Assembly (NCBI GenBank): GCA_022510925.1
Contig: JAFLSO010000010.1
Location: 12,477 to 53,872 of the forward strand
Length of the DNA: 41,396 nucleotides
Source of the DNA: Treponema sp.
Lineage (GTDB): Bacteria > Spirochaetota > Spirochaetia > Treponematales > Treponemataceae
Direction of reading: 5' to 3'
The first letter of the stretch is position 1. Every line of letters begins with the position of its first letter. Below, in pieces: positions 33,006 to 41,306 of this stretch. The position numbers and the translations under genes are program-made. Below the pieces are notes generated by a model that did not search any database, was not told the origin of the DNA, and saw only the letters and a program-made list of their open reading frames with translations.

Positions 33006-35599
33006 ACTACAAGAATTTTCCTGTCTACGAGCAGAAAGACCGCATACTGGAATCTCTTAAGCAGAACCAGGTGATTGTGGTGCAGAGTCCCACAGGCTCA
33101 GGGAAAACCACGCAGATTCCCGTCATACTGCACGAGGCGGGATACTCCGAGAGCGGCATCATCGCGGTAACGCAGCCCCGCCGCATCGCCGCGCTCAGCG
33201 TAAGCGAATTCATATCCAGGCAGCTAAAGACAAAATACCCCGGGCTGGTGGGATACAAAATGCGCTTCGAGGACAAAACGGACACGACCACCAGAATAAA
33301 GATAATGACGGACGGAATCCTCCTTCAGGAGATGAAGCTGGACCCATGGATGACAAAATATTCAGTGGTCATGGTGGACGAGGCGCATGAGCGCAGCCTG
33401 AACATAGATTTTGTGCTGGGGCTATTAAAGCGCGTGCTGGAGGTGCGCAAGGACTTCAAGGTGATAGTGAGCTCGGCGACCATGAACGCGGAGGCGTTCA
33501 GCCGGTATTTCGGCGGCTGCCCCATAGTGGACATAGAGACGCAGATTTATCCCGTCACCATGGTATATGACCCTCCCGCCATAGAGGCCAGCACGCTAAC
33601 GGAGGACGCCTGCGATGCCCTCATAGGAAAAATCGAAAGAACCATAGACCGCGTGCTGGACAACCGCGGGCAGGGGGACATCCTGGTTTTCCTTCCGGGC
33701 GAGAAAATCATAAAGGACACCATGCTGCGCCTTTATTCCGCGCCGTTCCACAGCAAAATCCACATAGTGCCGCTTTACGGACGTTTATCCAAGGAGGAGC
33801 AGGAGAAAGTCTTTGACAGCGCCCCGCTTGGAAAAAAGAAAGTGGTCCTTAGCACTAACATAGCGGAGACGTCGGTGACCATAAACGGCATAACCACCGT
33901 CATAGACTCAGGGCTCGCAAAGCTTAACTTCTACAGCCCCAGGACTTTCACGTCAAGCCTGAACGAGACGCCTGTGAGCCGCGCAAGCTGCGCCCAGAGA
34001 AGAGGAAGGGCCGGCCGCACCGCGCCAGGAACATGCTACAGGCTTTATTCCCGGACTGACTTTGAGGGCAGGCCCGAGTACACCACGGAGGAGATTTACA
34101 GAACCGATTTGAGCGAGGTGGTGCTGAGGATGGCGGAGCTGGGGATAACGGACTTCGAGAAATTCGACTTCATATCCCCTCCTCCGCGCGAGGGCATAAC
34201 AGGAGCGGTGAGTACCCTGAGCATGCTCCGCGCGCTGGAGAAAGACGGGCACTTAAGCTCCATAGGAAAACTCATGGTGGAATTCCCGCTGGAGCCCAGG
34301 GTAAGCAGAATAATCGTGGAGAGCATAATGCGCTACCCTGACGTGCTTGACGAGATTCTGATAGCGGCCTCCTTCCTCAGCGCCAACTCTCCGTTCGTGC
34401 TTCCTGTGGGAGAGGAGACGGAGGCCAGGCTCGCGCATCATTCGTTCAGGGACATACAGGGAGACTTCGTCAGCTACGTGCATCTTTACCGCAGGTACAT
34501 GGATGCGACCGGCAAAGAGAGATTCTGCAGGCGGAATTATCTGGACGAGCGCGTCATGGCGGAGATAGTGAACATAAAGATGCAGCTGGAGGAGATAGTC
34601 TCCAAGCGGCTGGGCATCCCCATAACGGGCGGCGGCAATTTAGACGGCTACCTGTGCTGCATCGCGAGCGGCATGATTCAGTTCGTGTGCGTGCGCGAGG
34701 GACGGGAGACTTACAGGAGCCTCACCGCGGACCACATAAGCATACACCCGGGAAGCTCCATGTTCCGCACCAGCCCGCTTTACATAGTCGCGGGAGAAAT
34801 CGTAAGGACAAGCCGCATGTTCGCCATGAGCGTGTCTCCGCTCACAAAAAAACTCCTCTCGCAGATAGAGCCTGACCTGGAATCGCGCCTGAACGCCGTG
34901 AGGGGGAACCGCGGAAAATCCCTCACAGGAAACCTGGAGTACAACGGCGGCACGTTCAAGGACGGGCAGGCAAAAGGAAAGAAATCACCTGACGGAAAGA
35001 AAAACCGCGCCGGGAAAACCGCCGACAAGAATGACGGGAACACCGTAACTTTCGGCGGAAAAACTTTCGCCGTAGAGAAAGTGAAGGGAAAGAAAACTGT
35101 CCTGCTTCCATGGAAAGATCTTAAGGCCGCCGTCAGGGCGGAGAGAAACGAGAATCTTCTTGCGCAGCTGGGCGGTATGCGCGGAAAAATAATCATGGAC
35201 GGCTCCTTTACACTGCTTGCGGGCGAGAAGCTGGAGCTCATCCTTAAGCTTGCCAGAAACCTTAACCTGGAGGCAATCCCGGAGAGCAAATGGCAGAGAA
35301 AGCTCAACGCGAACGTAAACGAGCAGAAGGGGCTCATCGCACTCACCGAAAGCGCGGACCGCATACTGCGCGTGACGGAGGCAAAGAAAACGTCCAGGGA
35401 GCTGGGATTCATCGCCCTCTTCACGGACGGAAACGGCTCCTACTGGTTCAAGGTCTCCAGGGGATTCGCGACCGCGCTGAACGAAAGCCTCTCATCCCTT
35501 GAGAAGCTCATAGACGACATAAAGGACAAGGACATAAGCGCCGACCAGAAAGAGAAGATAAGCATGATGTACAGGCTCTTAAACAGCCTGTATGAGTGA
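32996..35599 (+). CDS. hrpA: HrpA-type DEAH-box ATP-dependent RNA helicase
   Basis: An 867-residue helicase. Walker A SPTGSGKTTQ (31-40), motif Ia TQPRRIAALSV, DEAH box VDEAHERSLN (about 127-136), motif III SSATMN, then helicase C with ILVFLPGE, STNIAETSVTI and QRRGRAGRTAPG. HA2/winged-helix and OB-type parts follow (about 440-620). After about 640 the protein has a Lys/Gly/Asn-rich low-complexity linker (KGKKSPDGKKNRAGKTADKN), then a C-terminal region of about 200 residues (TFGGKTFAVEKVKGKKTVLL...) that I do not recognise. HrpA acts on mRNA or stalled ribosomes. The start ATG at 32996 has AAAGGA upstream and overlaps the previous gene. Confidence 0.9.
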   Translation: MAINYKNFPVYEQKDRILESLKQNQVIVVQSPTGSGKTTQIPVILHEAGYSESGIIAVTQPRRIAALSVSEFISRQLKTKYPGLVGYKMRFEDKTDTTTRIKIMTDGILLQEMKLDPWMTKYSVVMVDEAHERSLNIDFVLGLLKRVLEVRKDFKVIVSSATMNAEAFSRYFGGCPIVDIETQIYPVTMVYDPPAIEASTLTEDACDALIGKIERTIDRVLDNRGQGDILVFLPGEKIIKDTMLRLYSAPFHSKIHIVPLYGRLSKEEQEKVFDSAPLGKKKVVLSTNIAETSVTINGITTVIDSGLAKLNFYSPRTFTSSLNETPVSRASCAQRRGRAGRTAPGTCYRLYSRTDFEGRPEYTTEEIYRTDLSEVVLRMAELGITDFEKFDFISPPPREGITGAVSTLSMLRALEKDGHLSSIGKLMVEFPLEPRVSRIIVESIMRYPDVLDEILIAASFLSANSPFVLPVGEETEARLAHHSFRDIQGDFVSYVHLYRRYMDATGKERFCRRNYLDERVMAEIVNIKMQLEEIVSKRLGIPITGGGNLDGYLCCIASGMIQFVCVREGRETYRSLTADHISIHPGSSMFRTSPLYIVAGEIVRTSRMFAMSVSPLTKKLLSQIEPDLESRLNAVRGNRGKSLTGNLEYNGGTFKDGQAKGKKSPDGKKNRAGKTADKNDGNTVTFGGKTFAVEKVKGKKTVLLPWKDLKAAVRAERNENLLAQLGGMRGKIIMDGSFTLLAGEKLELILKLARNLNLEAIPESKWQRKLNANVNEQKGLIALTESADRILRVTEAKKTSRELGFIALFTDGNGSYWFKVSRGFATALNESLSSLEKLIDDIKDKDISADQKEKISMMYRLLNSLYE

Positions 35600-35616
35600 C
35601 AAGCCGGGCGCTGCCG

Positions 35617-37653
35617 TCAGGACTTTTTCTGGAAATGACTGAACGTCATGCTGAAGCTCGCGCGGCCCTGCGTAACGGAGCGCAGCGTGGTGGAGAAGCC
35701 GAACATTCTGGCCATGGGCGCCTGCGCGTGCACCAGAGTGGTGCCGGACTTATCCTCCATGCTGGATATGATTCCGCCCCGCTGTGTTATCTGACTCATG
35801 GCATCGCCCACAAATTCAGCCGGGCTCTCTATATCCACCGCCATCACGGGCTCCAGCAGCTCGGGAGAGGCGCCGTCGCACGCCCTGTCGAACGCCTCGG
35901 CAGCCGCGGCCTGGAAAGCGGCAGGGGTAGCGGTAAGCTCATTGTACTCAACGGCCGTAAGAGTCACTGCGGTGTCAGTGCAGGGATACCCCATCCTTAT
36001 GCCGCTTAAGAAACAGTTCTGCACGCTTGTCTCTATGGCACAGAGAATATCCTCAGGTATACCGGACCTGACCGCCGCGCAGGTGTATGAGTTCCCGGAG
36101 CCGGTTTCGCGCGGCTCCACCCTGAGCGTAAGGCATGCCGCGTTCTCCTTGCCCGCTATGACACGGCTGTACTCCTCCCTGTACTCAGAGGATGCCGTGA
36201 CCGCCTCACGGTAAGTGACCTGCGGAGCGCCTACCCTGCACTGCACTTTAAAGTCATCCCTTATGCGAGTGACAAGGACATCCAGATGAAGCTCTCCCAT
36301 CCCGCTTATGACAAGCTGGCCCGTCTCCTCATCGTCACGGTGCGTGAAAGTGGGATCCTCACGGCTAAGAATCTCCAGCGTCTCGTTAAGCTTGTCGCGG
36401 TCGCTCAGAGTCTCGGGCTCTATGGCCACGGATATGACAGGCTCCGGGAACCTTACGCTCTCAAGGAGGACAGGAAGCCCCTCGCTTCCCAGAGTGTCTC
36501 CAGTCTGCGAGAATTTAAGCCCCACAAAAACCGCTATGTCCCCGGCGGACACGCTGTCCATCTGCTCCATGTGATTCGCGTTTACCCTGAGTATCCTGTT
36601 TATTCTCTCACGCTTCTTTTTGGCCACATTATAGACCTGAGTGCCGGTGGTGATTTTCCCCGAGTACATGCGCACATAGCAGAGTATGCCGGCCTCGCGG
36701 TCATACTGAATCTTGAACACCAGGCCAAGCGGCATCCTGGCGTCCGGGTCGCAGGGCACCAGGACCTTCTCCTCCTCGCCGTGCTTTTTTATCTGCACGC
36801 CCTCGGCGCTGGGTATCTCATCAGGGGCGGGAAGATAGTCTATGACGGCGTCCATGAGAGGCTGCACGCCCTGGTTATGACGGCTTGAGCCGCACAGGAA
36901 CGGAACCAGCTTTCTTTCTATGGTGCACTTGCGGATGGCGGCCTTTAGTTCCTCGGTGGTGATTTCCCCGCCCTCCAGATACTTCTCTCCCAGCGCGTCA
37001 TCATTCGAGGCCACCGTGTCTATGAGCTTATCGCGCCACTCAGCGGCAATCTCCCTCATGCCATCGCTTATCTCATCCGCCGAGTACCTCTCGCCCTCAG
37101 TATCCGCGTCCCAGTGAAGCTCCTTCATCTGAAGAAGGTCTATCACGCCCGTAAAATCCTGGCCCGCGCCCACAGGAATCTCCAGTGCGGCGCACTCGCA
37201 GCCGAATTTGTCGCGCACGTCGCTCATGGCCGCGAAAAAGTCCGCGCCCACACGGTCCATTTTATTCACAAAGCATACGCGCGGAACATTGAAACGGTCC
37301 GCCTGCTTCCATACGGTCTCGGTCTGGGGCTGCACATGGCCCACCGCGCAGATTACAGCCACGGCACCGTCTAGCACACGAAGGCTCCGCTCCACCTCGG
37401 CGGTGAAGTCCACATGGCCCGGAGTGTCTATTATGTTTATCTGATGGCCCTTCCACTCCGTGGTGATGGCGGCGCTTGCTATGGTTATGCCCCTCTCCTG
37501 CTCCTGCTGCATGAAGTCCATGGTCGCGGCCCCGTCATCTATCTCTCCGATTTTATGAATTTTCCCCGAATAATAAAGAATGCGTTCAGTGGTCGTGGTT
37601 TTTCCGGCATCTATATGCGCCATAATGCCGATATTGCGCATTTTACTAAGCAT
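35617..37653 (-). CDS. fusA: Elongation factor G
   Basis: A 678-residue translational GTPase that moves tRNAs and mRNA through the ribosome. The G domain shows AHIDAGKT (12-19), RGITIASAAI, DTPGHVDFTAEVERSL (about 78-93) and NKMDRVG (about 132). Domains II-V follow, with SGMGELHLDVLVTRI (about 450) and a C-terminal part with VMAVDIESPAEFVGD. It is slightly shorter than the usual 690-700 residues. The ATG at 37653 has GGGGA upstream and lies 21 bases after the tRNA-Val terminator. I find no separate promoter between that terminator and this gene, so it may depend on read-through from the tRNA-Val promoter. Spirochaetes often have two EF-G genes; which one this is cannot be settled here. Confidence 0.96.
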   Translation of the reverse strand: MLSKMRNIGIMAHIDAGKTTTTERILYYSGKIHKIGEIDDGAATMDFMQQEQERGITIASAAITTEWKGHQINIIDTPGHVDFTAEVERSLRVLDGAVAVICAVGHVQPQTETVWKQADRFNVPRVCFVNKMDRVGADFFAAMSDVRDKFGCECAALEIPVGAGQDFTGVIDLLQMKELHWDADTEGERYSADEISDGMREIAAEWRDKLIDTVASNDDALGEKYLEGGEITTEELKAAIRKCTIERKLVPFLCGSSRHNQGVQPLMDAVIDYLPAPDEIPSAEGVQIKKHGEEEKVLVPCDPDARMPLGLVFKIQYDREAGILCYVRMYSGKITTGTQVYNVAKKKRERINRILRVNANHMEQMDSVSAGDIAVFVGLKFSQTGDTLGSEGLPVLLESVRFPEPVISVAIEPETLSDRDKLNETLEILSREDPTFTHRDDEETGQLVISGMGELHLDVLVTRIRDDFKVQCRVGAPQVTYREAVTASSEYREEYSRVIAGKENAACLTLRVEPRETGSGNSYTCAAVRSGIPEDILCAIETSVQNCFLSGIRMGYPCTDTAVTLTAVEYNELTATPAAFQAAAAEAFDRACDGASPELLEPVMAVDIESPAEFVGDAMSQITQRGGIISSMEDKSGTTLVHAQAPMARMFGFSTTLRSVTQGRASFSMTFSHFQKKS

Positions 37654-37665
37654 AGTCTTTTCCCC

Positions 37666-37695
37666 TAAAAAAAAGGTGTCTGTTCCCAGACACCT
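37666..37695 (-). terminator. Terminator or attenuator between tRNA-Val and fusA
   Basis: On the reverse strand AGGTGTCTG-GGAA-CAGACACCT is a perfect 9-base stem with a GGAA loop, followed by eight Ts. It sits directly upstream of the fusA ribosome site, which begins right after the T run. Confidence 0.85.
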
Positions 37696-37699
37696 TTCG

Positions 37700-37771
37700 T
37701 GCTCGACACTAGATTCGAACTAGTGACTTCTACCGTGTGAAGGTAGCACTCTACCACTGAGTTAGTCGAGC
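37700..37771 (-). tRNA. tRNA-Val (anticodon CAC)
   Basis: The reverse strand gives a 72-base cloverleaf. The acceptor stem GCTCGAC/GTCGAGC is perfect; the D arm reads ACTCAGTGGTAGAGT; the anticodon stem CTACC/GGTAG holds TTCACAC with anticodon CAC; the T arm ACTAG-TTCGAAT-CTAGT is perfect. Discriminator A, CCA not encoded. Confidence 0.95.
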
Positions 37772-37782
37772 AAGCCTCGCTT

Positions 37783-37811
37783 ACTATAACGGAATGCCGC
37801 GCGTTTGTCAA
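37783..37811 (-). promoter_or_regulatory. Promoter of tRNA-Val (and probably fusA)
   Basis: On the reverse strand TTGACA (37811-37806), a 17-base spacer and TATAGT (37788-37783), a near-consensus pair 11 bases before the tRNA. Confidence 0.82.
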
Positions 37812-37873
37812 GCGACGGGCATGAAAAGCGCCATGAATCACAGGTCCGGCCCGGGGACAGGAAAGGCGGGCTG

Positions 37874-37902
37874 TTGAAATTCTCACCGCGCTGGTGTATT
37901 AT
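37874..37902 (+). promoter_or_regulatory. Promoter of the acyl-CoA synthetase gene
   Basis: TTGAAA (37874-37879), a 17-base spacer and TATTAT (37897-37902). The mRNA would have a leader of about 34 bases with AGGAGG before the ATG at 37943. Confidence 0.7.
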
Positions 37903-37942
37903 ATGGAAACTTGTGTCGCAGGAAAGCGCGATAGGAGGACAT

Positions 37943-39616
37943 ATGAATCTACTTTCCACATTTATAAAGGACTACCGGGAATACACCGACTACGAGGATA
38001 TGAGAAAAAACTTCAAGCTGAACATTCCTGAGAATTTCAACTTCTCTTATGATGTCATAGACCGCTATGCGGACGAGGTGCCTGATAAGCGCGCCCTGGT
38101 ATGGTGCAATGACGAGGGGGAGGAGCATATTTTCTCCTTCGCGGACATCTCGCGCGACTCCAAGAAAGCCGCGGTTTTCCTCACAAAGAAAGGGATAAAA
38201 AAAGGCGACGTGGTAATGCTCATCCTGCGCCGCCGCTACGAGTTCTGGTGGATTCTTCCCGCCCTGCACAGGATAGGGGCCATAGCGGTTCCCGCCACAA
38301 ACCAGCTTCTTAAAAACGACATAGTGTACCGCTGCAACGCCGCCGAAGTCAAAATGATTATATCGCTTGACGACAACCGCGTGATGCAGGAGATAGACGA
38401 GGCCCTTCCCGAATGCCCGTCCGTCAAGAACCGCGTGTCCGTCTCCGGTCCGCACGACGGCTGGGTGGACTTCCATGCGGAATTAAAGTCCATAAGCGCG
38501 GATGAGTTCGAGCGTCCGCAGGGAGAGGCGGCCACCCGGAACAGCGACACAATGCTCATGTATTTCACCAGCGGAACGTCAGGCTATCCCAAAATGGTCA
38601 TGCATGACTTCACATATCCGCTGGGGCACATAGTCACCGCCAAGCTGTGGCAGAACGTGATTGATGACGGGCTCCACATAAGCGTGGCCGAGACAGGCTG
38701 GGCAAAAGCGGCGTGGGGAAAAATCTACGGCCAGTGGATAGCGGGCACGGCGCTCTTCGTGTACGACATGCTCGCGTTCACGCCGGATCTTTTCTTCAAG
38801 AAAATAGCGCATTATAAAGTGACCACATTCTGCACTCCGCCCACCGCATACCGCTACCTTATCCGCCAGGACCTGTCCAAGTACGACCTCTCTAACCTTA
38901 AGCACTGCACCACGGCGGGCGAGGCGCTGAACAGCGAGGTGTTCAACAAGTTCTACGAGAAGACCGGCCTTAAAATCCATGAGGGGTTCGGGCAGTCGGA
39001 GAGCGCGGTGCTGGCAGGCACATTCCCAGGCATGGAGGTTAAGCCGGGCTCCATGGGAAAGGCGGCCCCCGGCTGTGACCTGCAGATACTCCGCAGCGAC
39101 GGCAAGAAATGCAGCGCCCTTGAGACAGGCAGCATGATGGTGCGCATATCTGACGGCGCGAAGCCCGCGGGACTTCTGACCGGCTACTACAAGAACGAGG
39201 AGCAGACAAAGGCCGCGCTAAGCGGAGAATGGTACGACACCGGCGACACCGCCTATTACGATGACGACGGATACATCTGGTACGTGGGACGGCATGACGA
39301 CCTTATAAAAAGCACAGGATTCAGGATAAGCCCGTTCGAGGTAGAGAGCGTGCTGCAGCAGCATCCCGCGGTCCTTGAGTGCGCCGTAACAGGAATGCGT
39401 GACCAGAAACGCGGGCAGATAGTCAAAGCCACAGTGGTACTGATGAAAGACTACACTCCGGGCAAGGACATGGAGGTGGAGCTTAAGACTTTCGCCAAGG
39501 AGCATCTGGCGCTGTACAAAATTCCACGCGTCATAGAATTCGTGGAGGAGCTTCCCAAAACAATCAGCGGAAAAATCCGCCGCGTGCAGATAAGGGAGGA
39601 GGACTCAAAGAAATAG
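37943..39616 (+). CDS. AMP-forming acyl-CoA synthetase (acetyl-CoA synthetase-like)
   Basis: A 557-residue ANL-superfamily enzyme that activates a carboxylic acid to its acyl-CoA through an acyl-AMP. The P-loop reads YFTSGTSGYPKMV (about 198-210), the motif GFGQSE (about 349-354) and the hinge motif YDTGDTAYYDDDGYIWYVGR (about 429-448) are intact, and PKTISGKIRR at the end carries the catalytic Lys. The pattern fits the medium-chain or acetyl-CoA synthetase-like group more than Acs proper (652 residues). The ATG at 37943 has AGGAGG at eight bases; a longer frame to 37805 has no ribosome site. It stands alone with its own promoter and terminator. Confidence 0.9.
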   Translation: MNLLSTFIKDYREYTDYEDMRKNFKLNIPENFNFSYDVIDRYADEVPDKRALVWCNDEGEEHIFSFADISRDSKKAAVFLTKKGIKKGDVVMLILRRRYEFWWILPALHRIGAIAVPATNQLLKNDIVYRCNAAEVKMIISLDDNRVMQEIDEALPECPSVKNRVSVSGPHDGWVDFHAELKSISADEFERPQGEAATRNSDTMLMYFTSGTSGYPKMVMHDFTYPLGHIVTAKLWQNVIDDGLHISVAETGWAKAAWGKIYGQWIAGTALFVYDMLAFTPDLFFKKIAHYKVTTFCTPPTAYRYLIRQDLSKYDLSNLKHCTTAGEALNSEVFNKFYEKTGLKIHEGFGQSESAVLAGTFPGMEVKPGSMGKAAPGCDLQILRSDGKKCSALETGSMMVRISDGAKPAGLLTGYYKNEEQTKAALSGEWYDTGDTAYYDDDGYIWYVGRHDDLIKSTGFRISPFEVESVLQQHPAVLECAVTGMRDQKRGQIVKATVVLMKDYTPGKDMEVELKTFAKEHLALYKIPRVIEFVEELPKTISGKIRRVQIREEDSKK

Positions 39617-39644
39617 AGCGGCCTTATGACCGCATCCTCCGTAA

Positions 39645-39678
39645 GCCCGCATGAGATATCCCGTGCGGGCATTCTTAT
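39645..39678 (+). terminator. Terminator after the acyl-CoA synthetase gene
   Basis: GCCCGCA (39645-39651) and TGCGGGC (39664-39670) form a stem around 12 bases, followed by ATTCTTAT. Confidence 0.6.
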
Positions 39679-39731
39679 CGCCTCTCTCCAAAAGCCGCAC
39701 AATGCCCTCTCGAAAGCGACATGACCCGCAC

Positions 39732-40727
39732 TTAGTTTGATATAAAACAATTCCGCCCATGCGCGCTTCTTCCGTCCATCCCGCTTATGAAACTCACAAT
39801 TCTTTCGCTTATGACAGCATACTCATAATCGTGGACATAATGAGGGCAGTCCAGGAGAACACACTCCCCTTCCTCCACGCCGGAGAGCCAGTCCGCCGCT
39901 ATTCTTCTCCACATCTCCGTGCTGAACCCCGTCCCTCCAGAGCCGTCGGAGACGAACAGCAGCACGGGAATCTCAGGGCGCCCCAGAGCGCGCACTTTCT
40001 CCGCGTTCTCCCTGACATGCCTTGCCTCATTTATCATGCTCACGGTCATGGTGCGGCTGAAAAAGAACGCCCTGTAAATCTCTTTCTCCTGCTCTGACAA
40101 AGTTCCGTGACGCACGGCATCCCTCTCGGAAATCCCGGGCACAAGCCTCGTGAGCCCCAGGCATGCGGCAATCCGCGCGGCGCCCATAAGCGGCATGCTT
40201 ATTCTCATGTCCTCGTAATACCCGGGCACCGCCATGTCAAGCCCTATAACCGCCTTTACCTCGCAAGGATATTTCTGCGCCCAGTACAAGGCCTCAAGCC
40301 CCGCCATGGAGTGCGCCACAAGGACATACGGCCCCCCGATTCCCGCGGCACGCAGAGAGGCCCTGGTGTCATAAAGGATTGAGTCTATGTCACGCGGTTT
40401 ATCCACCACGTCGCTTGAGCCGTATCCGAATCTTTCGGGCACGGCTATCCTGTACCTGCCGCTCAGGAGCGAATAAAGGGACTTGAAATCCAGCACGGGG
40501 GAGCACGTGCCTGAGCCGGAAAGAAACACGAGCGTATCCTCTCCGTCTCCGCCGCTCCACACGCTCATGCCGTGTCCGTCCACCTCCACAATCTGCCCCA
40601 GGGGATTTAGCAAGCCGCGCTCTTTCTTAAGGAGGATTCTGTGGCATGCAAAGACTGCGGTCAGAAACGCGGACAGACAGGCGATGACAGAAAAGAAAAT
40701 AATGAGCGCGGTTTTAAGTCTGGACAT
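39732..40727 (-). CDS. Membrane-anchored alpha/beta hydrolase
   Basis: A 331-residue protein with an N-terminal hydrophobic helix (ALIIFFSVIACLSAFLTAVFA, about 7-27) that anchors it or exports it. The alpha/beta hydrolase fold shows VDGHGMSVWSGG, LVFLSGSGT (oxyanion region), VPERFGYGSSD, and the nucleophile elbow VAHSMAGLEAL (Ser at about 148), then LDMAVPGYYED, VLLFVSDGSG and a late HYVHDYEY with the likely catalytic His. It resembles epoxide-hydrolase or lysophospholipase-like enzymes, and the substrate is unknown. The ATG has GGGGAA five bases upstream. It lies 49 bases behind the EamA gene with a hairpin in between. Confidence 0.85.
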   Translation of the reverse strand: MSRLKTALIIFFSVIACLSAFLTAVFACHRILLKKERGLLNPLGQIVEVDGHGMSVWSGGDGEDTLVFLSGSGTCSPVLDFKSLYSLLSGRYRIAVPERFGYGSSDVVDKPRDIDSILYDTRASLRAAGIGGPYVLVAHSMAGLEALYWAQKYPCEVKAVIGLDMAVPGYYEDMRISMPLMGAARIAACLGLTRLVPGISERDAVRHGTLSEQEKEIYRAFFFSRTMTVSMINEARHVRENAEKVRALGRPEIPVLLFVSDGSGGTGFSTEMWRRIAADWLSGVEEGECVLLDCPHYVHDYEYAVISERIVSFISGMDGRSAHGRNCFISN

Positions 40728-40743
40728 ATATTCCCCGGGGTCT

Positions 40744-40767
40744 CCGCCCGCTAAAGCTCACGGGCGG
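40744..40767. repeat. Hairpin between the EamA and hydrolase genes
   Basis: CCGCCCG and CGGGCGG form a perfect 7-base stem around a 10-base loop. No T run follows on either strand, so it is more likely an mRNA-processing or stability hairpin than a terminator. Confidence 0.5.
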
Positions 40768-40776
40768 CGCATAATC

Positions 40777-41190
40777 TTACAGAACCATAAGGAGCGTGCC
40801 CGCGCCTATGAGGACACAGCCCAGAAGAGATTTTACCGTGAACTTCTCATGCAGGAAAATGAACGCCAGCACCAGTGTAATCACCACGCTCAGCTTATCC
40901 ACGGGAACGACTTTGGACGCCTCGCCTATCTGGAGGGCCCTGTAATAGCACAGCCATGAGGCGCCTGTGGCCAGCCCCGACAAAACAAGGAACAGCCAGC
41001 TCTTCCTGCTGATGTCAAAGATTCCGTTCTGCGTGTGCGTAATGAAAACCATGGTCCATGCCATGACGACCACGACCATGGTCCTGACGGCGGTCGCAAG
41101 GTTTGAGCTCACACCCTCAATCCCGACTTTAGCCAATATGGAAGTGGCCGCCGCGAAAACAGCTGACAGAAGCGCAAAAACAAACCACAT
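40777..41190 (-). CDS. Small EamA-family (DMT) transporter, single domain
   Basis: A 137-residue membrane protein with about four to five helices (FALLSAVFAAATSILA, TMVVVVMAWTMVFI, WLFLVLSGLATGASWL, LSVVITLVLAFIFLH, LLGCVLIGAGTLLMV). Motifs such as ASWLCYYRALQIGEASKVVPVDKLS and VVITLVLAFIFLHEKFT are typical of EamA half-transporters, which pair to move small metabolites or drugs. EamA proteins with a single repeat act as dimers. The ATG at 41190 has GGAGG five bases upstream; a longer frame from 41208 has no such site. A loose promoter may lie near 41220-41245. Confidence 0.88.
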   Translation of the reverse strand: MWFVFALLSAVFAAATSILAKVGIEGVSSNLATAVRTMVVVVMAWTMVFITHTQNGIFDISRKSWLFLVLSGLATGASWLCYYRALQIGEASKVVPVDKLSVVITLVLAFIFLHEKFTVKSLLGCVLIGAGTLLMVL

Positions 41191-41280
41191 GATGCCCTCC
41201 GATGACATTCAGTTTAGCGGGCGTATACTATCACAGTCAGAAAGCAAAAACAATAGGTGCATTTTTACCGCAATCCATGC

Positions 41281-41286
41281 TATAAT
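41281..41286 (+). promoter_or_regulatory. -10 box of the right-edge gene
   Basis: A perfect TATAAT lies 20 bases before the ATG at 41307. The region 17 bases upstream (TGCATT) is a poor -35 match. Confidence 0.5.
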
Positions 41287-41306
41287 CAGAAAAGGAACAA
41301 GCAGAT

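Noticed and set aside
35600-35616. Terminator between the convergent hrpA and fusA genes
   Set aside because: The 17 bases hold no clear stem and no T run on either strand.
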